64,000 nt of DNA from Mactra quadrangularis (taxonomy: Eukaryota > Mollusca > Bivalvia > Venerida > Mactridae), in the NCBI GenBank assembly GCA_025267735.1, contig CM046297.1:17448011-17512010 (forward strand), given 5' to 3'. The stretch's first letter is position 1. Every line of letters begins with the position of its first letter. Below, one piece after another: positions 1-12,103 of the stretch. A program made the position numbers and the translations under genes. Below the pieces are notes generated by a model, which was not told the origin of the DNA, made no database searches, and worked only from the letters and a program-made list of their open reading frames with translations.

Positions 1-558
1 TATAGACAAATAGTAGGACACAGCTTCAAGATATAAATGAATCACAGCCCATGTCAACCGGCCCAACATAATTCTTACATTCACTGTATTTACTGCCAAT
101 CATTGTCTTACAGTTACAGATCATCATTAGAAAACTAAGGTAGCATGACATGAGTTTAACATTAAGGTAGTAAATTGCCTGCCTGCAACAAGAAATGGAC
201 ATAAACTAGAACTGAACATGTCGCATAACACACATAATATGTAACAAAATAGTGCATTTTAGGCTGTCCCAACAATTAAATTGGTCATGTGGTACAGAAT
301 TTTACATACAACAGGGCTAGGGTTTAAATATAAAACTGCCATCTAATTTCCTCTTAACTTAACAATAACACATAAATGACACAACATTCAGGTTACAGAC
401 TCAGCCAAGATTAGAAACTTAGATGAGGCATAAACAGTACCCCACCCACCACAAAGTTTCCAGTCTATTTTAGGCAAATGGTCTGCAGTGAAAGAAAATA
501 CAGTATTACAAAGAAAGGATGGGGTTATTGGGGTCTTGTATATAAAACATATACATAC
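1..558 (-). other. PDE1 intron downstream of exons 825-938 and 559-611
   Basis: AT-rich intron. No exon with both splice sites, no repeat family and no RNA gene was recognised here. Confidence 0.5.
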
Positions 559-611
559 AACTTAGCTAGTTCTGTTGCACTGATTGACTCTTCATTTTCT
601 TCGTCCGCCAT
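559..611 (-). CDS. Candidate intragenic first exon for a short PDE1 isoform
   Basis: An ATG at 611 in the context TCAAAATGGCGGAC, with in-frame TAA and TGA just upstream, opens 17 codons (MADEENEESISATELAK) plus TT, then a donor GTATGT. The phase (two bases left over) equals that of the calmodulin-binding exon 825-938, so both can join the same downstream exon, which lies outside the window. AAAATGGCGG matches the YY1/TISU type of start element, known for very short 5' leaders, and CRE-type sites lie immediately upstream. Inference: an internal promoter making a PDE1 form with an acidic N-terminus and without the first calmodulin-binding segment. It could also be a chance ORF at a non-PDE start site; no transcript evidence is available here. 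Confidence 0.5.
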
Positions 612-690
612 TTTGATTTATCAGAAGTTCAGCATGTGACATCATTGATGACATCATCAAAACATGATGACGTCATAGAACAGGTGCCAG
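612..690 (-). promoter_or_regulatory. CRE cluster upstream of intragenic start
   Basis: Three CRE-type octamers sit 26-64 bases upstream of the ATG at 611: TGACATCA at 637-644 and 649-656, and the perfect palindrome TGACGTCA at 668-675. An E-box (CAGGTG, 681-686) follows. CREB/ATF proteins bind this octamer. Placing it in front of a possible cAMP-phosphodiesterase promoter suggests feedback control, as known for PDE4 genes. No TATA box is seen. Confidence 0.45.
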
Positions 691-824
691 TAAATTGGTA
701 TTTAATTGAATGAAGTAAAAACATGTTTTAATGACTTTGAATGATTTTGAAACAAATTATAGCAGAAAAAAGTAAATATAATAAAATAAGAATGTAAAAT
801 ATATATAAATCAAAGGGAGCTTAC

Positions 825-938
825 CTAGTTTCATCAATATATACAGTTTCTAAAACTTGTGCTGCATAATCAAGGTTTTTCAATAGGTCATCTTTAGATA
901 CATCTTCTTTTTGTAATTTTCGAAGAATGTGTCGTAAC
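825..938 (-). CDS. PDE1: PDE1 internal coding exon, calmodulin-binding/inhibitory segment
   Basis: Internal exon of a Ca2+/calmodulin-dependent 3',5'-cyclic nucleotide phosphodiesterase, which hydrolyses cAMP and cGMP in the cytosol. On the minus strand it is bounded by an acceptor (TTACAG) and a donor (GTAAGC). It is 114 nt: one base completing a codon, 37 codons, then AG left over. It reads LRHILRKLQKEDVSK, continuing through NLDYAAQVLETVYIDET to a split Arg. The vertebrate PDE1A/B/C N-terminus has the same layout: a basic amphipathic calmodulin-binding stretch, then K-N-L-E-Y-A-A-x-x-L-E-x-V-Y-I-D-E-T-R. This is the strongest homology in the window and identifies the family. The catalytic exons must lie to the left, outside the window. 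The upstream exon 1403-1583 ends in CG, so the junction codon is CGG (Arg), giving SLRLRHILRKLQ, as expected for the family. Confidence 0.92.
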
Positions 939-1402
939 CTGTAACAATTAATATCACAGAGTTGTTGAGAAAATTGCATTAAATATATATTATACTAACA
1001 CAAAAAGAAATAACCATACAGTGATAGAGCATTCAGATAATTATTTGCCTTAGATCCAGCAGGCACCAAGAAAAACATTTCATAATCTGCTTTTTCGAAT
1101 GTATTTTATTTATTTTTTTACAATTTATAAGTCTAGGGCCAGTTGGCCACTTCATGATCTCTTCATGATTATAAATATTTATCCTGGGTATTTGTAGTAT
1201 TGCATTAACCATAGTTTTCTTTCTAGTTTTCATTCTTCCTTGTCCCTTGCAACCACAGTAAATAAAGTGCTGTACAAATAGTACTAAAACTTAAAAGCAA
1301 CATACATACTTACTAATTATTATTAAAACAAAATTGTTGAAATGTAAAATTTAGGCCCCACAAAATGGAACATCACTAAAAGGTAAAAATATTTAAACAA
1401 AC

Positions 1403-1583
1403 CGTAATGAGCAAACATGTGAGGCTTCAGGTACGTCCACCGGAGGAAGTTTATCTGTGCCGAGGTCAACACTAGCATAGGAATCACTCTCCAGACTAGC
1501 AACACTTGATGTGCGACTACTGTTGTTTGATACAACTTTATTGCGAGAGTTAGAACGTCTCAGTACAGTCAATGAACCAGTAC
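1403..1583 (-). CDS. PDE1: PDE1 Ser-rich N-terminal coding exon
   Basis: Exon of 181 nt immediately upstream of the calmodulin-binding exon. The acceptor is good (TTTTTTACAG). The donor is weak (CG followed by GTTTGT) but lies exactly where the frame passes to the next exon. It begins with two bases of a split codon, encodes 59 full codons, and ends with two bases. The product is low-complexity and Ser-rich (SSRTSSVASLESDSYASVD), preceded by a basic patch LRRSNSRN, and ends in VCSL. Two R-x-x-S motifs (RSNS, RTSS) match simple CaMKII/basophilic kinase consensus. PDE1 N-termini are known kinase targets, so a regulatory role is plausible but inferred. This segment is not conserved between PDE1 paralogues; the assignment rests on phase, splice sites and adjacency. 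Confidence 0.85.
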
Positions 1584-1720
1584 CTGTAAAAAATACATAT
1601 TGCAATAAAATTATGGTGACAATTTGATCATTAAAAAGTGTATTTTAAATCTAATAAAATCTTGCTTGTCTCCATTTAGAAATGCCACTGTTAAAAATAA
1701 TTTAAATGACAACACTTCAT

Positions 1721-1790
1721 GGGCTTAGTGCAAAACGATCGTAACTCAAGTTAAATAAAGAGTGAGTTACAACCGTTTTGCGCTAAGCCC
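1721..1790. repeat. 70-bp hairpin repeat, copy 1
   Basis: Nearly perfect inverted repeat from GGGCTTAGTGCAAAACG to CGTTTTGCGCTAAGCCC with an AT-rich loop and inner arms GTAACTC/GAGTTAC. Confidence 0.9.
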
Positions 1791-3127
1791 ACAACTTGCT
1801 TATATTCTGAGTCTTTCATGTCATTTTCACATTTTGTTTTCAATCCTCTACAAAAAATGACTAAAATCCTCTAACTTCCTTTCAATGTCATCAATTCACT
1901 TGAGCTTTTCTGAATTCAAGACAGCTCATGAATAGAAGAAATAAGTAAGTTCATGAAAACTACATATTTAGTTCAAGAACACTGTTTTCAAAAAGAATGG
2001 TTGAACTTGCATGTCAGTTAAACTGTTTAAACACAGGTGTATCAAAATTTGATAGCAGAGAAAAAACAATGAACAATTTTCAAAGATGCAATCACAACCA
2101 GCTTTTTAGAGTTTATAGAGTTTTTCGGAGTTAAAAAGCACTCAAAATGTAGTAAACAATACGTATGACTTCTTTATGTAAGCAATCTCAAGATGACTTC
2201 TAAGATAAAATATAATTTTTCTATTGAAACAAAACAAAGAGAACATTAAATAATACAAAGTTGTAGTGGAATTCATTTGGTCAAACTCACATGTTTTTAC
2301 TAAATTATAAAACATTTCCCCCTTAATTCCTTAGGGGGAAAGTTCAATTGACAAAACAATTAGTTTGTAAAAAACAATAGTTGGAGTGAAGAGAATCACA
2401 AAAAAACTCATTTTTTACAAAATGGAGATAATTCTCCCCAGCTAAGATGAATACTTTTCCTACAAAATCTTGAGATAATTCTATTAACATCAATCTCTAG
2501 TGTGAATGATTAAAATAAAATGGATTCTTCTTTGTATTAGATAAATTAAACACTCTATGTTATTAAGTTAACAACAAAATATTACATCACTAAAACAAAC
2601 AGTTCATTGACTCATGACCATTGTTTTAAAAGAAAAAAATAATTGCTGATAATGAAAAATATTTGAAAAAAGCATTGCAAATTTTAATTTTACCAAATAA
2701 ATTGATATCAATGTTACTTATACGAAAAATACTGAAAACCATTTTGTTGACATACATATGGAAAACGAGACTTATACATAATGCACTAATATATTCATTG
2801 CTAAAATTTCATAGTTACAAAATTAAATTAAAAAAACCCAACTTATTTCAAAAATAGTGAATGTACTGGTGAACACAATGTTGATAAAATAAAACTATAA
2901 ATTATGACACTATACATGATTATAATTATATTCTTACATAGAAAAAGTGAAAATACAAAATATAAAGAAATTGTAAACAAATCCTAACATGCTATATGGA
3001 TAATATGAAATATTTCACAAACTAAATTTTGCCCTAGCAGCAATATTGAGGTGTGTAATACCATCAAGATAAGTAAAAATATAAAGTGCTAAAACATTCT
3101 ATCATCAACACTATTAAATGATTACTT

Positions 3128-3468
3128 TCAGTTCATGCACAGTTCATGAATTATTCATTCAGTCTCATGAATCAAGTTCATGGACAGTTCAGAGGACAGT
3201 TCATGAAGATAAAATGGCACAAATTCATCTGTAGTTCATTTGAATTTGAGTTCATGAGCTGTCACTGGATCTTAAACAGTTCATGAACCAAATGGCTCAT
3301 AAATAATTCAAGTTCATGAATTTCTCAAGAATCAGACTGTTATAGCTTAGTTCATGAACAGGTTTTATGAAATATTCATAAATTTGTTCATACACTTTGA
3401 TTAGGTACTGTTCATGAACTATCCATCAATGGTTTGACTTGTTTATGATTTCATGAACATCACACAAA
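3128..3468. repeat. TTCATGAA-rich dispersed repeat
   Basis: More than ten GTTCATGAA or TTCATGAAC near-palindromes in 340 bp. The end matches 20676-20851 (AAATATTCATAAA, ACTGTTCATGAAC, GATTTCATGAACAT). Confidence 0.7.
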
Positions 3469-3953
3469 GGTGCTGTCAACTAGCCAAGCAAAAATGATTT
3501 AGGATTATTTTAGATACCCATTTTAAACAGTCAAAGTTAATATATGAAATGGTCAGTTAACTTCATCATTGTCCATAGAAATATCAATACTAGAAAGTAC
3601 AAGTTGTAATAACTGGGCTTAAACCTGGGGTCATGACCTTGAAAGACAATAATTTGAAAATCAGCATCAGTCATTACTAGATCACTTAGGTAGGCCTTTA
3701 AATCATCCCCAAAAATGAGATCAAAAATTAATACTTAACAATTAAATGTTAAAGGGTTATCTACATAGGTCAATAGAGAGTAAAACAGACAGAGTGATCA
3801 TCATCTGAAAAATATATTCATTATAACAGCACTTAAACCAGAGTTTGATCAATATGTATCACATATCAACACTAAACGGTTCTCTAAAATTTCATTCTGA
3901 AGTCCAGTCCAAAGATCTGTGCATTTAAGATTTATCATAATCATAACAAATAA

Positions 3954-4230
3954 ATGCACAATACCTCTCATTGCATAGACCCTCGTGTAATAGTCCTTAA
4001 CGAGTTTTATAACACAATACGCAATGACCTTAACCTTTGATTCATAGATTTCATTCTACATTACTTATCTTTTAATTTGTTAATTTATTATATGTTTTTC
4101 ACTATGTAAATATTGTAAATAACTTGTAGATGTTTTATAAGAGGTCCAAATGGAAGATTGGATTTATCCAAATGTGTAGCCTCATTAAATAAAGTCTTAA
4201 TTATTAGTATCATAATTATTATTATTATTC
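3954..4230 (+). pseudogene. Probable non-LTR retrotransposon 3' end
   Basis: A 28-codon open frame (3954-4040, stop TGA) ends in IDPRVIVLNEFYNTIRNDLN and Leu. The composition resembles C-termini of LINE polyproteins rather than chance frames. It is followed by about 130 bp of UTR-like sequence, an AATAAA (TTAAATAAAGTC) and an (ATT)n-rich tail. A TAA precedes the frame, so the copy is broken. The family is not certain. Confidence 0.4.
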
Positions 4231-5294
4231 ATATAATATATGACCTTGAACTCATTCATTTAGATTCTAAATGTCTAGTATTTCCTGTAATTTCTAATGA
4301 AAACATAATAATAACAGAAATAACCAAAATAATACAGCCTACAGTGACAGTCACCCATATATAGAAAATTATTTCCTCATTAAACTTGCATGTCATTCCA
4401 TGGAATGTTCCTAAATTTGTCTTTCAGACTTCAGTTTATAAATATAACGTCTTTAAAGCTTTAATTAACTTTAACTATTTTGTAATATTTGCTTGTTACA
4501 CTGATTTGTTTTTATCAATAACAAGTCGGTGAATTTGGTGCACATGAACTAAGAAAACTGCCTTTTTTCGTAACAAGTCTAGGTGATTTATTAGAAAGTC
4601 AGTGCCTAGAACAGACAAGTTCCAATATCAATCACACATTCATTTCGTCTTAAAGTCTAGAAAGCAAGTAGCACTATTATAGACTTCATAGATCTATTTT
4701 TACATTGATATATATAGAATGTAATTTCTCAAGCATATATGTAGACATTTTGGGTATAATTCTTATTTTTTTTAGAAGTATTGTAACACATATTGGTAAA
4801 TTTTATAAAACTATCATAGGTCCATACATAAACCCTGCAAACTTAAATACTCAATTATCATTGGATAGTACAGAAATACTGTAGTGAGTTTTTACATCCG
4901 AGTTATTAATGTGTGTTGCAGACAGTTGAAAATAAATATCAATTATTTACAAAACCTTATCACATTTACACTTTGGAGAAGGGCAACAATTACTTATAAG
5001 CCAAGCCACCAATTTCACCAACTAAACAACAAACCACACAGTTCACAAAACAATGGTGAAAAGTAGAAATAGTGAGTCCATTCCATTCTATAAGTGGTTA
5101 GTACGACCTCATTGTTCTAGCAAGATTTGGTCAAAACCTTTGTTAAAGACATTTGTCTAGAATTTTAGAGGAAACAATACATAGAACCAAAATAAATGTG
5201 TATTTTATTCATACAAAACTTGTCTTGAGAGGGTACAATATTTTCTTGCACAGATCCAAGACATGAAATTTCAGGCATTCATACAAAACTTCCT

Positions 5295-5482
5295 TAGTAA
5301 AACTTGGATATAACATACCCGGTTATAACATACACTCAGTTAAAACATACCGTTTTTTCTGGCCCGTTTTTTCATCCTTATATATAACATACTTAGTATG
5401 CTATATGGATATAACATACCTCGGTTATAACATACCTTTTTTCAATGGCCCAGCGAGTATGTTATATCCGAGTTTTACTGTA
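5295..5482. mobile_element. TA-flanked inverted-repeat element, about 190 bp
   Basis: Left end TAGTAAAACTTGGATATAAC and right end GTTATATCCGAGTTTTACTG are inverted repeats; internal copies of TATAACATAC recur. The CAGTAAAACTC-type end with TA duplication fits non-autonomous pogo/Tc1-mariner-like elements. No ORF. Confidence 0.65.
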
Positions 5483-7624
5483 TATCTATTGATTCTACTA
5501 GCATGTACATCATTACAAGGTAGCTACCCCATTAATTTTTCTAACATTTACATAAAATTTCAACTTTGTTTAAAGCTTAAAGTAAGGCCTTATGGCTTAT
5601 ATTGATAGAATCTTTTTAACAAGTAGATTCAAAATCTACTAGCTTGCTCCTATGTAAACATAACACAATTTTTGAACACAATAAAACCAACCAGTTTTCC
5701 CAGTTTGTTGGTCAAATGTACAGCAGTGATAAATATATTATCAAATGGTTGTTCCATTACCAAATTGTTTTAGCTTTATAAGGCACAGTCAAGTGTGATT
5801 GGCTAAAACATTAAATTGATTGCCTCAACCTTCAGGAAACCAGACATGGAAAGAAAGACTTTGATCCAGACAAGACAGACAGGCCTCACCCTAGCTAACA
5901 GAATAATTAACGGCCTTTTACTTAACTAACTGAGTAGATGATGATAATATAATGGAATGTATTTATTAGGATGTGCTAATAAATGCCAATTATCTATGTA
6001 AAGCATCATACTTCTTCAGAGACAACCATGGTTTTGTGCAGGTTGCACAAAGTACTACCCCAGTCAAAGCATTATTATGACACTTATGGTTTTGTTTAAA
6101 TAAAATGTGAGCTACATTCTTAACCTTTACCCATTTACCCTGAAACAAGCAAATATATGGGTGATAACTGGTGAAATTAATAAAGGTTAATAGTGGAAAC
6201 TTCTTATTACATATAATTGTGTATGCTACAGTTCAAATTTAGTCTATGAATATACGACATAACAAATTGGACAAATATGGAAACTAGGTAGAGCCCTACA
6301 GATTATTCCTCAACATCAAATATATTGGTTAAGTGTCATTCAAAGGGAGGGTACTATAATGTTAAACAAGAAATGTAATGTGGAAACCACATTAAAGCCG
6401 GATTTAAAAACTTAAATGCAAAAAATACAAAGGGAAATAATCCATAATAAAGCCAAGTAGAGTTGTGTTTATTTTCTAATTCTGTTCATCACATGGTATG
6501 TTATCATTGCATGAAGTTTAAAAAAGATCTGACAATAAATGGCAGAAATATATGGTAAAGAAAAACTTTAACACAATTGTTATGATCGTCCGCCCACCTG
6601 CCCGCCCATGTTTTGCCAAACTATTGGCCAATTTTTTTTGTTTGATAAATCCGACTCAAAAAGAACTGGATCTGTGAGTTAAAAATTGGTGTAGGTGAAT
6701 TGTTACAAGTACTATGAGGATAGAAGATCATAAAATTAGAAATTGTGCTACGGTTAAACTAAACTGTGAATAATATATACACACAATTGTTAATAGAAAA
6801 AAACATGAAAAAAGCTAAACAAGAGAAATTGTTGACATCAAATTATCTCCCTTTTCAGTAATACACAAAAAATACACCAAAGATGAAAACAGGTTCATTC
6901 TTATCAATTATGAATTTTTGCCCACATGCTCATGTTCCAAATTATTTATAAGCATCTAGCAACACAGGGATTCTAGACACAAGTACTACAAGAAGACACC
7001 ACAGTGTGATCAACACCAGTAACATTTCTATGTCACTAATACAGAAGATGAAACTAAATTGTTCTATATATTCCATTCTAATCAGTGAATATTGTGCAAT
7101 AATTGTGTCTAAAATCTTTGACAAAATATGATACATATTTCTTCCTGTCATTTGCATGTTAAAATACTAAGCACTTCTTTAAAAAAAGAAGTTTAAGATC
7201 AATTAATAAGATCCTAATAATTAAAATTTAAGGACCTATTTACATACTAGTAGAATTAAAGGGAGATAACTGAGCAATGTTTCTCTATATTGTTACTAAA
7301 AATAGATTATTACCTGGTGTAATTGCATCATCTGAAAACAGTTTAGTACATAAATGTAGATCTATAAAACCATATGTTATCACACTGACATAATAATACA
7401 AAATTGGTCAAACTTAATGTCTCCTTGCATCTATGGTAACATATTCATTTGTCAGTGGTCCATGAATTAACTCCCCTGATTTTAATGTTCACTTCAGTAC
7501 TTCTTAATTGACAATTGATAAAAATATAGTTAATGTATAGGCCACTACCCATCAATAGCATCAGCAATGTTTGCAACCATTTTACCCTTGCATCAGTTTT
7601 ATTTTCATGTACCCTTAAGACAAG

Positions 7625-7940
7625 CTGCTTGTTTGTTTGTTTGTGGGTGTAACGCCATAGCAACACATTGTGTACTTTCATGTAACGGCCGTCAGTCAAT
7701 TTACTCACTGTTGCTGGAAAGGCTAAATCTCTGGACTTAGCTGTTAACCAACTTCTTGGCACATACTTTTGTCAGTGACTGACAATTTCCCCATATAATT
7801 GAGAATCATAGGTATGAGGGAGAATGGCCATAGAAAAAATTTCATGACCAAGCTTCACGAAAATATGCCCCGTCCGCAAATAGAACCCCAGCCCCTGGAT
7901 CAGTAGACTTGCCTGCTTTCAACTGAGCTAGCCAGGCGGC
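7625..7940 (-). repeat. tRNA-derived SINE, family B
   Basis: Minus-strand copy with tRNA-like head (AGCTCAGTTGAAAGCAGGC region), a body containing CAGTCACTGACAAAAGTATG, and the 3' tail GTTGCTATGGCGTTACACC with (CAAA)n. AAGCTGC on both flanks may be the target duplication. Confidence 0.85.
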
Positions 7941-9006
7941 TAAAAAAAGCTGCATCAATCTAATAAAAACAATCTAATTTAAGTATCAGTATCTGGTATT
8001 GAGTATTGACTGAGGGACAGAAAAAAAAGAGATGAACTTCAGGAGGGGGATAATAATACAATATATAACAAGATGTAATCACCAATGTATACTATGTAAG
8101 GATTTGAAATCTTATTTACAATAAGATCATACTATCCAGACAGACACAGAGAGAGACAACATAATACTGTTGGCGCTTTATATAAGACACAGAGAGATAA
8201 ACTAATCCCGATATATATATATCTTACATTAATGATTCTCTGAGGAAACTATGTATCCTCCTATATGTTACATATACTGTAGACTTTATATTTACTGATA
8301 GTTGCATCAAACATAGGAATTGGATGTTAGTGCATCTATTTTTGGTTTAAGTTTTCATCTGTTGCAAAATAGCTTATCAAAGCCAATGTTATTTTGTTTT
8401 CTTGTACTTCAAACTTGAACAAAAAACATTAAATTGTTTTAATCATCAACACCTTATAAAGTTGTAAGTATATATATGTATATGAACTACACTGCCAACT
8501 GGACTAACTAACTTTCCAAGACATTTAAGTTAAAAAGAATGGCATACAATTCTGTAAGCAGAAAACAACACCATTGCTAAATTTTCATGGGGTTTTGCTG
8601 TAAAGAGATTGCTTCTAAGTGTAGGGAGTCAGTGAAAAACCATCAGTGTATAAACCATGTTCCATAGTGTTTTGTTGTCTTACTTAAACATACATTGACA
8701 AATTGGAGAATTTTCTCATTAAAGATATTATTAGTATTGTAATGACATTGTCAGTTTTTGAATACCCTGTCATTATGTAATAACTATAATAATTATCTTG
8801 GTTCCATATGCTGTCCATTGTAATTAGGGTAACCTAACAGTGCAATCATACAGAACAGCAGGAATTCATCAAAAAAAATTTTTCCTTAGTGGATAACAAT
8901 TATCTAGAATACAATTATCCATTTTAATTATAATATATATCTGGAACTTTCACCAACTTGGTGTGAGTTCAGGAGTGGGCAAACTTCCTGATATTGTATA
9001 TATACT

Positions 9007-9288
9007 AGGGGCGGATCCAGGATTGTTTTCTAGGGGATCTGAACTTTTTCTAGGGGGGGGGGGGGGGTCAAAACTTTCGAACCACAACTGGATTATACCC
9101 ATTTTGCAGAATAATGTTACATATCAATAAAAAAAACTACATAACCATTAAATCTATGTTAACCACCAAGAAAAATTGCTTCATGCTACTTAATAATGAC
9201 TTACAGCCAAGAAATACACTAATACACAGGTACATTTTGGAAATTCCAGGGGGGGGGGGGGGTAGAGACCCCCGCTAGATCCGCCTAT
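9007..9288. mobile_element. GGCGGATCC-ended element, copy 1
   Basis: Ends GGGGCGGATCCAGG and AGATCCGCCTATG are inverted repeats. Long G runs (about 9053-9067 and 9249-9262) sit just inside both ends. The interior shares CATTTTGCAGAA and TTGCTTCATGCTACTTAA with 55138-55423. Confidence 0.8.
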
Positions 9289-9719
9289 GTATACATTTCT
9301 TATGTGTGTTCTTATTTGTTATATCTCATATAAACTTATATAAATGTTGTATAATCATCATTTACATGTAAATGCAATCATTTTTACGTCATGGTTCATT
9401 CCATGTAACATTTCATTTTTATTTTGTAATATTCTGGATACTTCAAGAATAAGCAGCTGAACTTGACTTGAAAACTTCAGCTATGCATGGTTGTACGTCT
9501 ATCACCAAGGTTGAATGTTAAAAGTTAATGCAAGATCTCCATACTTCAACAAAATTGACTTTCACAGTCTTCAAATTAGAGGATATAAATTGCCCAGAAC
9601 AACCACTTTTCAGTTTGTGCAACCAATAATTTTATTTAGAAACTGAAATTCGACAAATGAGATATAATGCTTGCTCTTCAAATGATTTGTTCAACAAAAG
9701 AGCCACTTTCATATCCTAA

Positions 9720-9784
9720 GGCCACAACAAATTGATCATATGTTCTATGGATTTGCTCGCACCTTAATTTTGACAGCAAAATCT
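9720..9784. mobile_element. GGCCACAA-ended MITE, end fragment
   Basis: Only the terminal 65 bp (GGCCACAACAAATTGATCAT to TTTTGACAGC) of the family remain. Confidence 0.7.
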
Positions 9785-10145
9785 GCATTGATTGTGGTGT
9801 TTAAAATCAGCCTATGAGTTTATATTTTTTGTGTAAGCGAAAGATATTGGTATTGTTCCTAAGAGCTAAGTCTTAGAAATGCACGCAAGTTCAAATCTGT
9901 CAAATCTGTGCAATTGATTATTTTATAGTAGAAAATCTGGCCACTTATTAAACTTAGGTAAAAATGAACGATTTTTTTAAAAGAAATATTTCTAGTATGT
10001 AAATACATTGACTATGTATGTTTTGGAACTATGCCGGTCACCTATGATAGTATGAAGATAGTATTATTGAAAATGAATTAAGTTGAATGTATATATTCTG
10101 AGAATGGTGAAATCAACAATTAAACAAACTTATCAAACATAATTA

Positions 10146-10505
10146 GGGACTTTAGTCAGTAATCTTTCCCTGATAAAATCTGAAGCAATCCAATTGGTAA
10201 GTAGGTCCTTACAGTTGGAATCCTTGGATTTTATCATTGAATTCTTATGTAAGGATAACAAAATGTTTCTTCTAATATCTTTCTAGTTAATGGAGATATG
10301 AAAAAAAGTGATTATAATTAGATAGTTCTTTACCATAAAAACGCTTAGCTTGAATTTGAAACAAATTAAATGATTTACAAAAAAGTTATTCAAGATTAAT
10401 TTTGGCAAATTGACATTGAAAAGTAAGGGTAAAATCCAAGTAATCCAACTAATTGGACCTACCTATTTGAAGAGTATACAAGGGGAAATAACTTACTAAA
10501 GTCCC
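10146..10505. mobile_element. TTA-flanked MITE, 360 bp
   Basis: Inverted ends GGGACTTTAGT and ACTAAAGTCCC with a TTA duplication on both sides. The arms extend imperfectly about 100 bp (AAGTAGGTCC, GGATTTTA and complements). The 3-bp TTA target fits PIF/Harbinger-type MITEs. Confidence 0.75.
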
Positions 10506-11588
10506 TTATTCAAGCACAGAAAATTAATGGCAAAAAAAATATCCATCAATATCAATTTGGGAATTCTGATTGTGAGAAATAAAAAGAGAAAGATCAATCT
10601 AATATTTTTTAAATTCACAATGCTTTGAAATCATGAAAACAAACCAGAATAAAACACAAACAATCTGGTCAAGAAAAAACAATCAACACACTGAATCAAT
10701 AAAAATAAAACAAAACTAAGTTTTTCCATGACAAAATTATGTTTTAATAAAGTTTTTGTCTTTATTTTACCATGGCAACACAATTCCTTGGATATCAAAC
10801 AATGTAACGAGATTTAAATATCAAATTGGACTTAAGATAATAAAAGTACAGAATAATAAATACAAAGTCTTACACAAAGAGTTGTTTTCTATAGACATGT
10901 TTGTTCTCTATAGACATATTTGTAAATCAAGAACCACGAGTCAAAAAAATTATAAATTTGAAACTGAAGTTTGACCCAGGACGTCATTTTCTTTGATGAA
11001 GAACAATGTATTATCTTGAAATTTTCAGCGACATCTTGTCATCTTTTTCCATTGAGATTTTGATCACATGACTAAAGAAGGGTATAAAAACAGTGTTTTA
11101 ACCAGTGGTAGCTCCAGTTCCTTGTCCAAGATGGCTTGCTTTGTTTGACTAAATAGCTTCTTTCATTTTTATCTGCTCTGTTTTATAACAGTCTCCTAGT
11201 ATCACAAGAGCCACTAATGGTCATATGATCAAATGCAGTCACTTGAAGAAGGTGACATGATGTCAACAAAACTTTCAGATAATTTTTTTTTCATATGAAC
11301 TTAAAACAGACTAACATAAAATTGTGATTAGATTTTCATGCATTGAAACCAATTCAATAGTGAAAGGCCACTTTTAGCTAAGACGTGTGTTTTTTTTACA
11401 ATTAAAACATTAAAAATTATAATTGCAAACATTAAAAGAACTGAAATAAAATTAGAATTTGAAGATAAAAAAGGGTGCGACTCCCATAAATGGATACAAA
11501 AAACTAATCACAATTTATTTCAGCCTAAGAAACAAGCAAAGCATAAAATTTTCAAAAACAAAGAAAAACAAGGAATTCTGGTACTCAC

Positions 11589-11654
11589 GTGCTAGCTGTC
11601 CATTCCGTGAACTTAAATTACTGTCATCTTTTGACTTATCTGGTGGGTTTGCCA
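11589..11654 (-). CDS. PDE1: PDE1 symmetric (probably optional) N-terminal exon
   Basis: A 66-nt exon with a good acceptor (ATTTTCAG) and donor (GTGAGT). Its phase is 1-1: TG, then 21 codons, then C. The peptide is ANPPDKSKDDSNLSSRNGQL plus a final A and a split Arg: polar, Ser/Asp-rich and probably disordered. Because it is symmetric it can be kept or skipped without a frame change. Either first exon (63507-63546 ending in G, or 46456-46522 ending in T) can join it, giving GTG (Val) or TTG (Leu), and its final C joins GT of exon 1403-1583 to give CGT (Arg). Length divisible by three, clean splice sites and matching phase on both sides make it a credible exon. It has no recognisable domain. 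Confidence 0.75.
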
Positions 11655-11820
11655 CTGAAAATATACAAAAAATCAACAATGTAATAATGAAATCTAGGAT
11701 GCAATGCAATACTTGTCAAACACTGACATATTTACAAGATTTGTGTGGTACATTTTCCATTAGGAGTGTTGCATGCCAGATTTAATTCTAAGATGATAAC
11801 ATTGGCACTAGCTAACTGTA

Positions 11821-12103
11821 TTTATTTATTGGATTTAACGCCGTATCAACACAATTTAGGTCATTTCACGGCGTCCAGCGCACCTAAGCTAGCTTTCCTG
11901 GACCATTGTCTATAACCAGTACTCACCTACCCTTCCATAAGGCCGGAAACTTCTCCATATTATCTAACCAATGGAGGAAAATCGACATTATTGTCAAATT
12001 TTCATGGAAGGGTATAACCTCCCCGGGTGGGATTCGAACCCGCACCCCCTCGGGCACGAGTATCCAAATCCCGGCGCGCTACCAACTGCGCTATCGACCC
12101 GGG
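11821..12103 (-). repeat. tRNA-derived SINE, family A, full length
   Basis: On the minus strand a tRNA-like head (12103 down to about 12020) carries an A-box (TAGCGCAGTTGGTAGCGCG) and a B-box (GGTTCGAATCC). A conserved body with AGTACTGGTTATAGAC follows, then a 3' tail with GTGTTGATACGGCGTTAAAT and TAAATA repeats. The head keeps intact RNA polymerase III boxes. Confidence 0.9.

Larger units (their letters stand above)
1584..11588 (-). other. PDE1 intron, about 10 kb
   Basis: Contains a hairpin repeat, a TTCATGAA-rich repeat, a LINE 3' fragment, a TA-flanked inverted-repeat element, a SINE, a GGATCC-ended element and a TTA-flanked MITE, each listed separately. I see nothing interpretable in 1791-3127, 4231-5294, 5483-7620, 7941-9006, 9289-9719 and 10509-11588, apart from isolated GGGAGATAA motifs and a hammerhead-like fragment near 11240. 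A short hairpin (TTTCCCCCT arms) is at 2317-2342. Confidence 0.6.

Noticed and set aside
11236..11285. Hammerhead-ribozyme-like core (TTGAAGA, a short stem-loop, ACAAAAC) as in Penelope-type elements
   Set aside because: Key core bases (CTGANGA and GAAAC) are not matched and no retroelement frame is adjacent.
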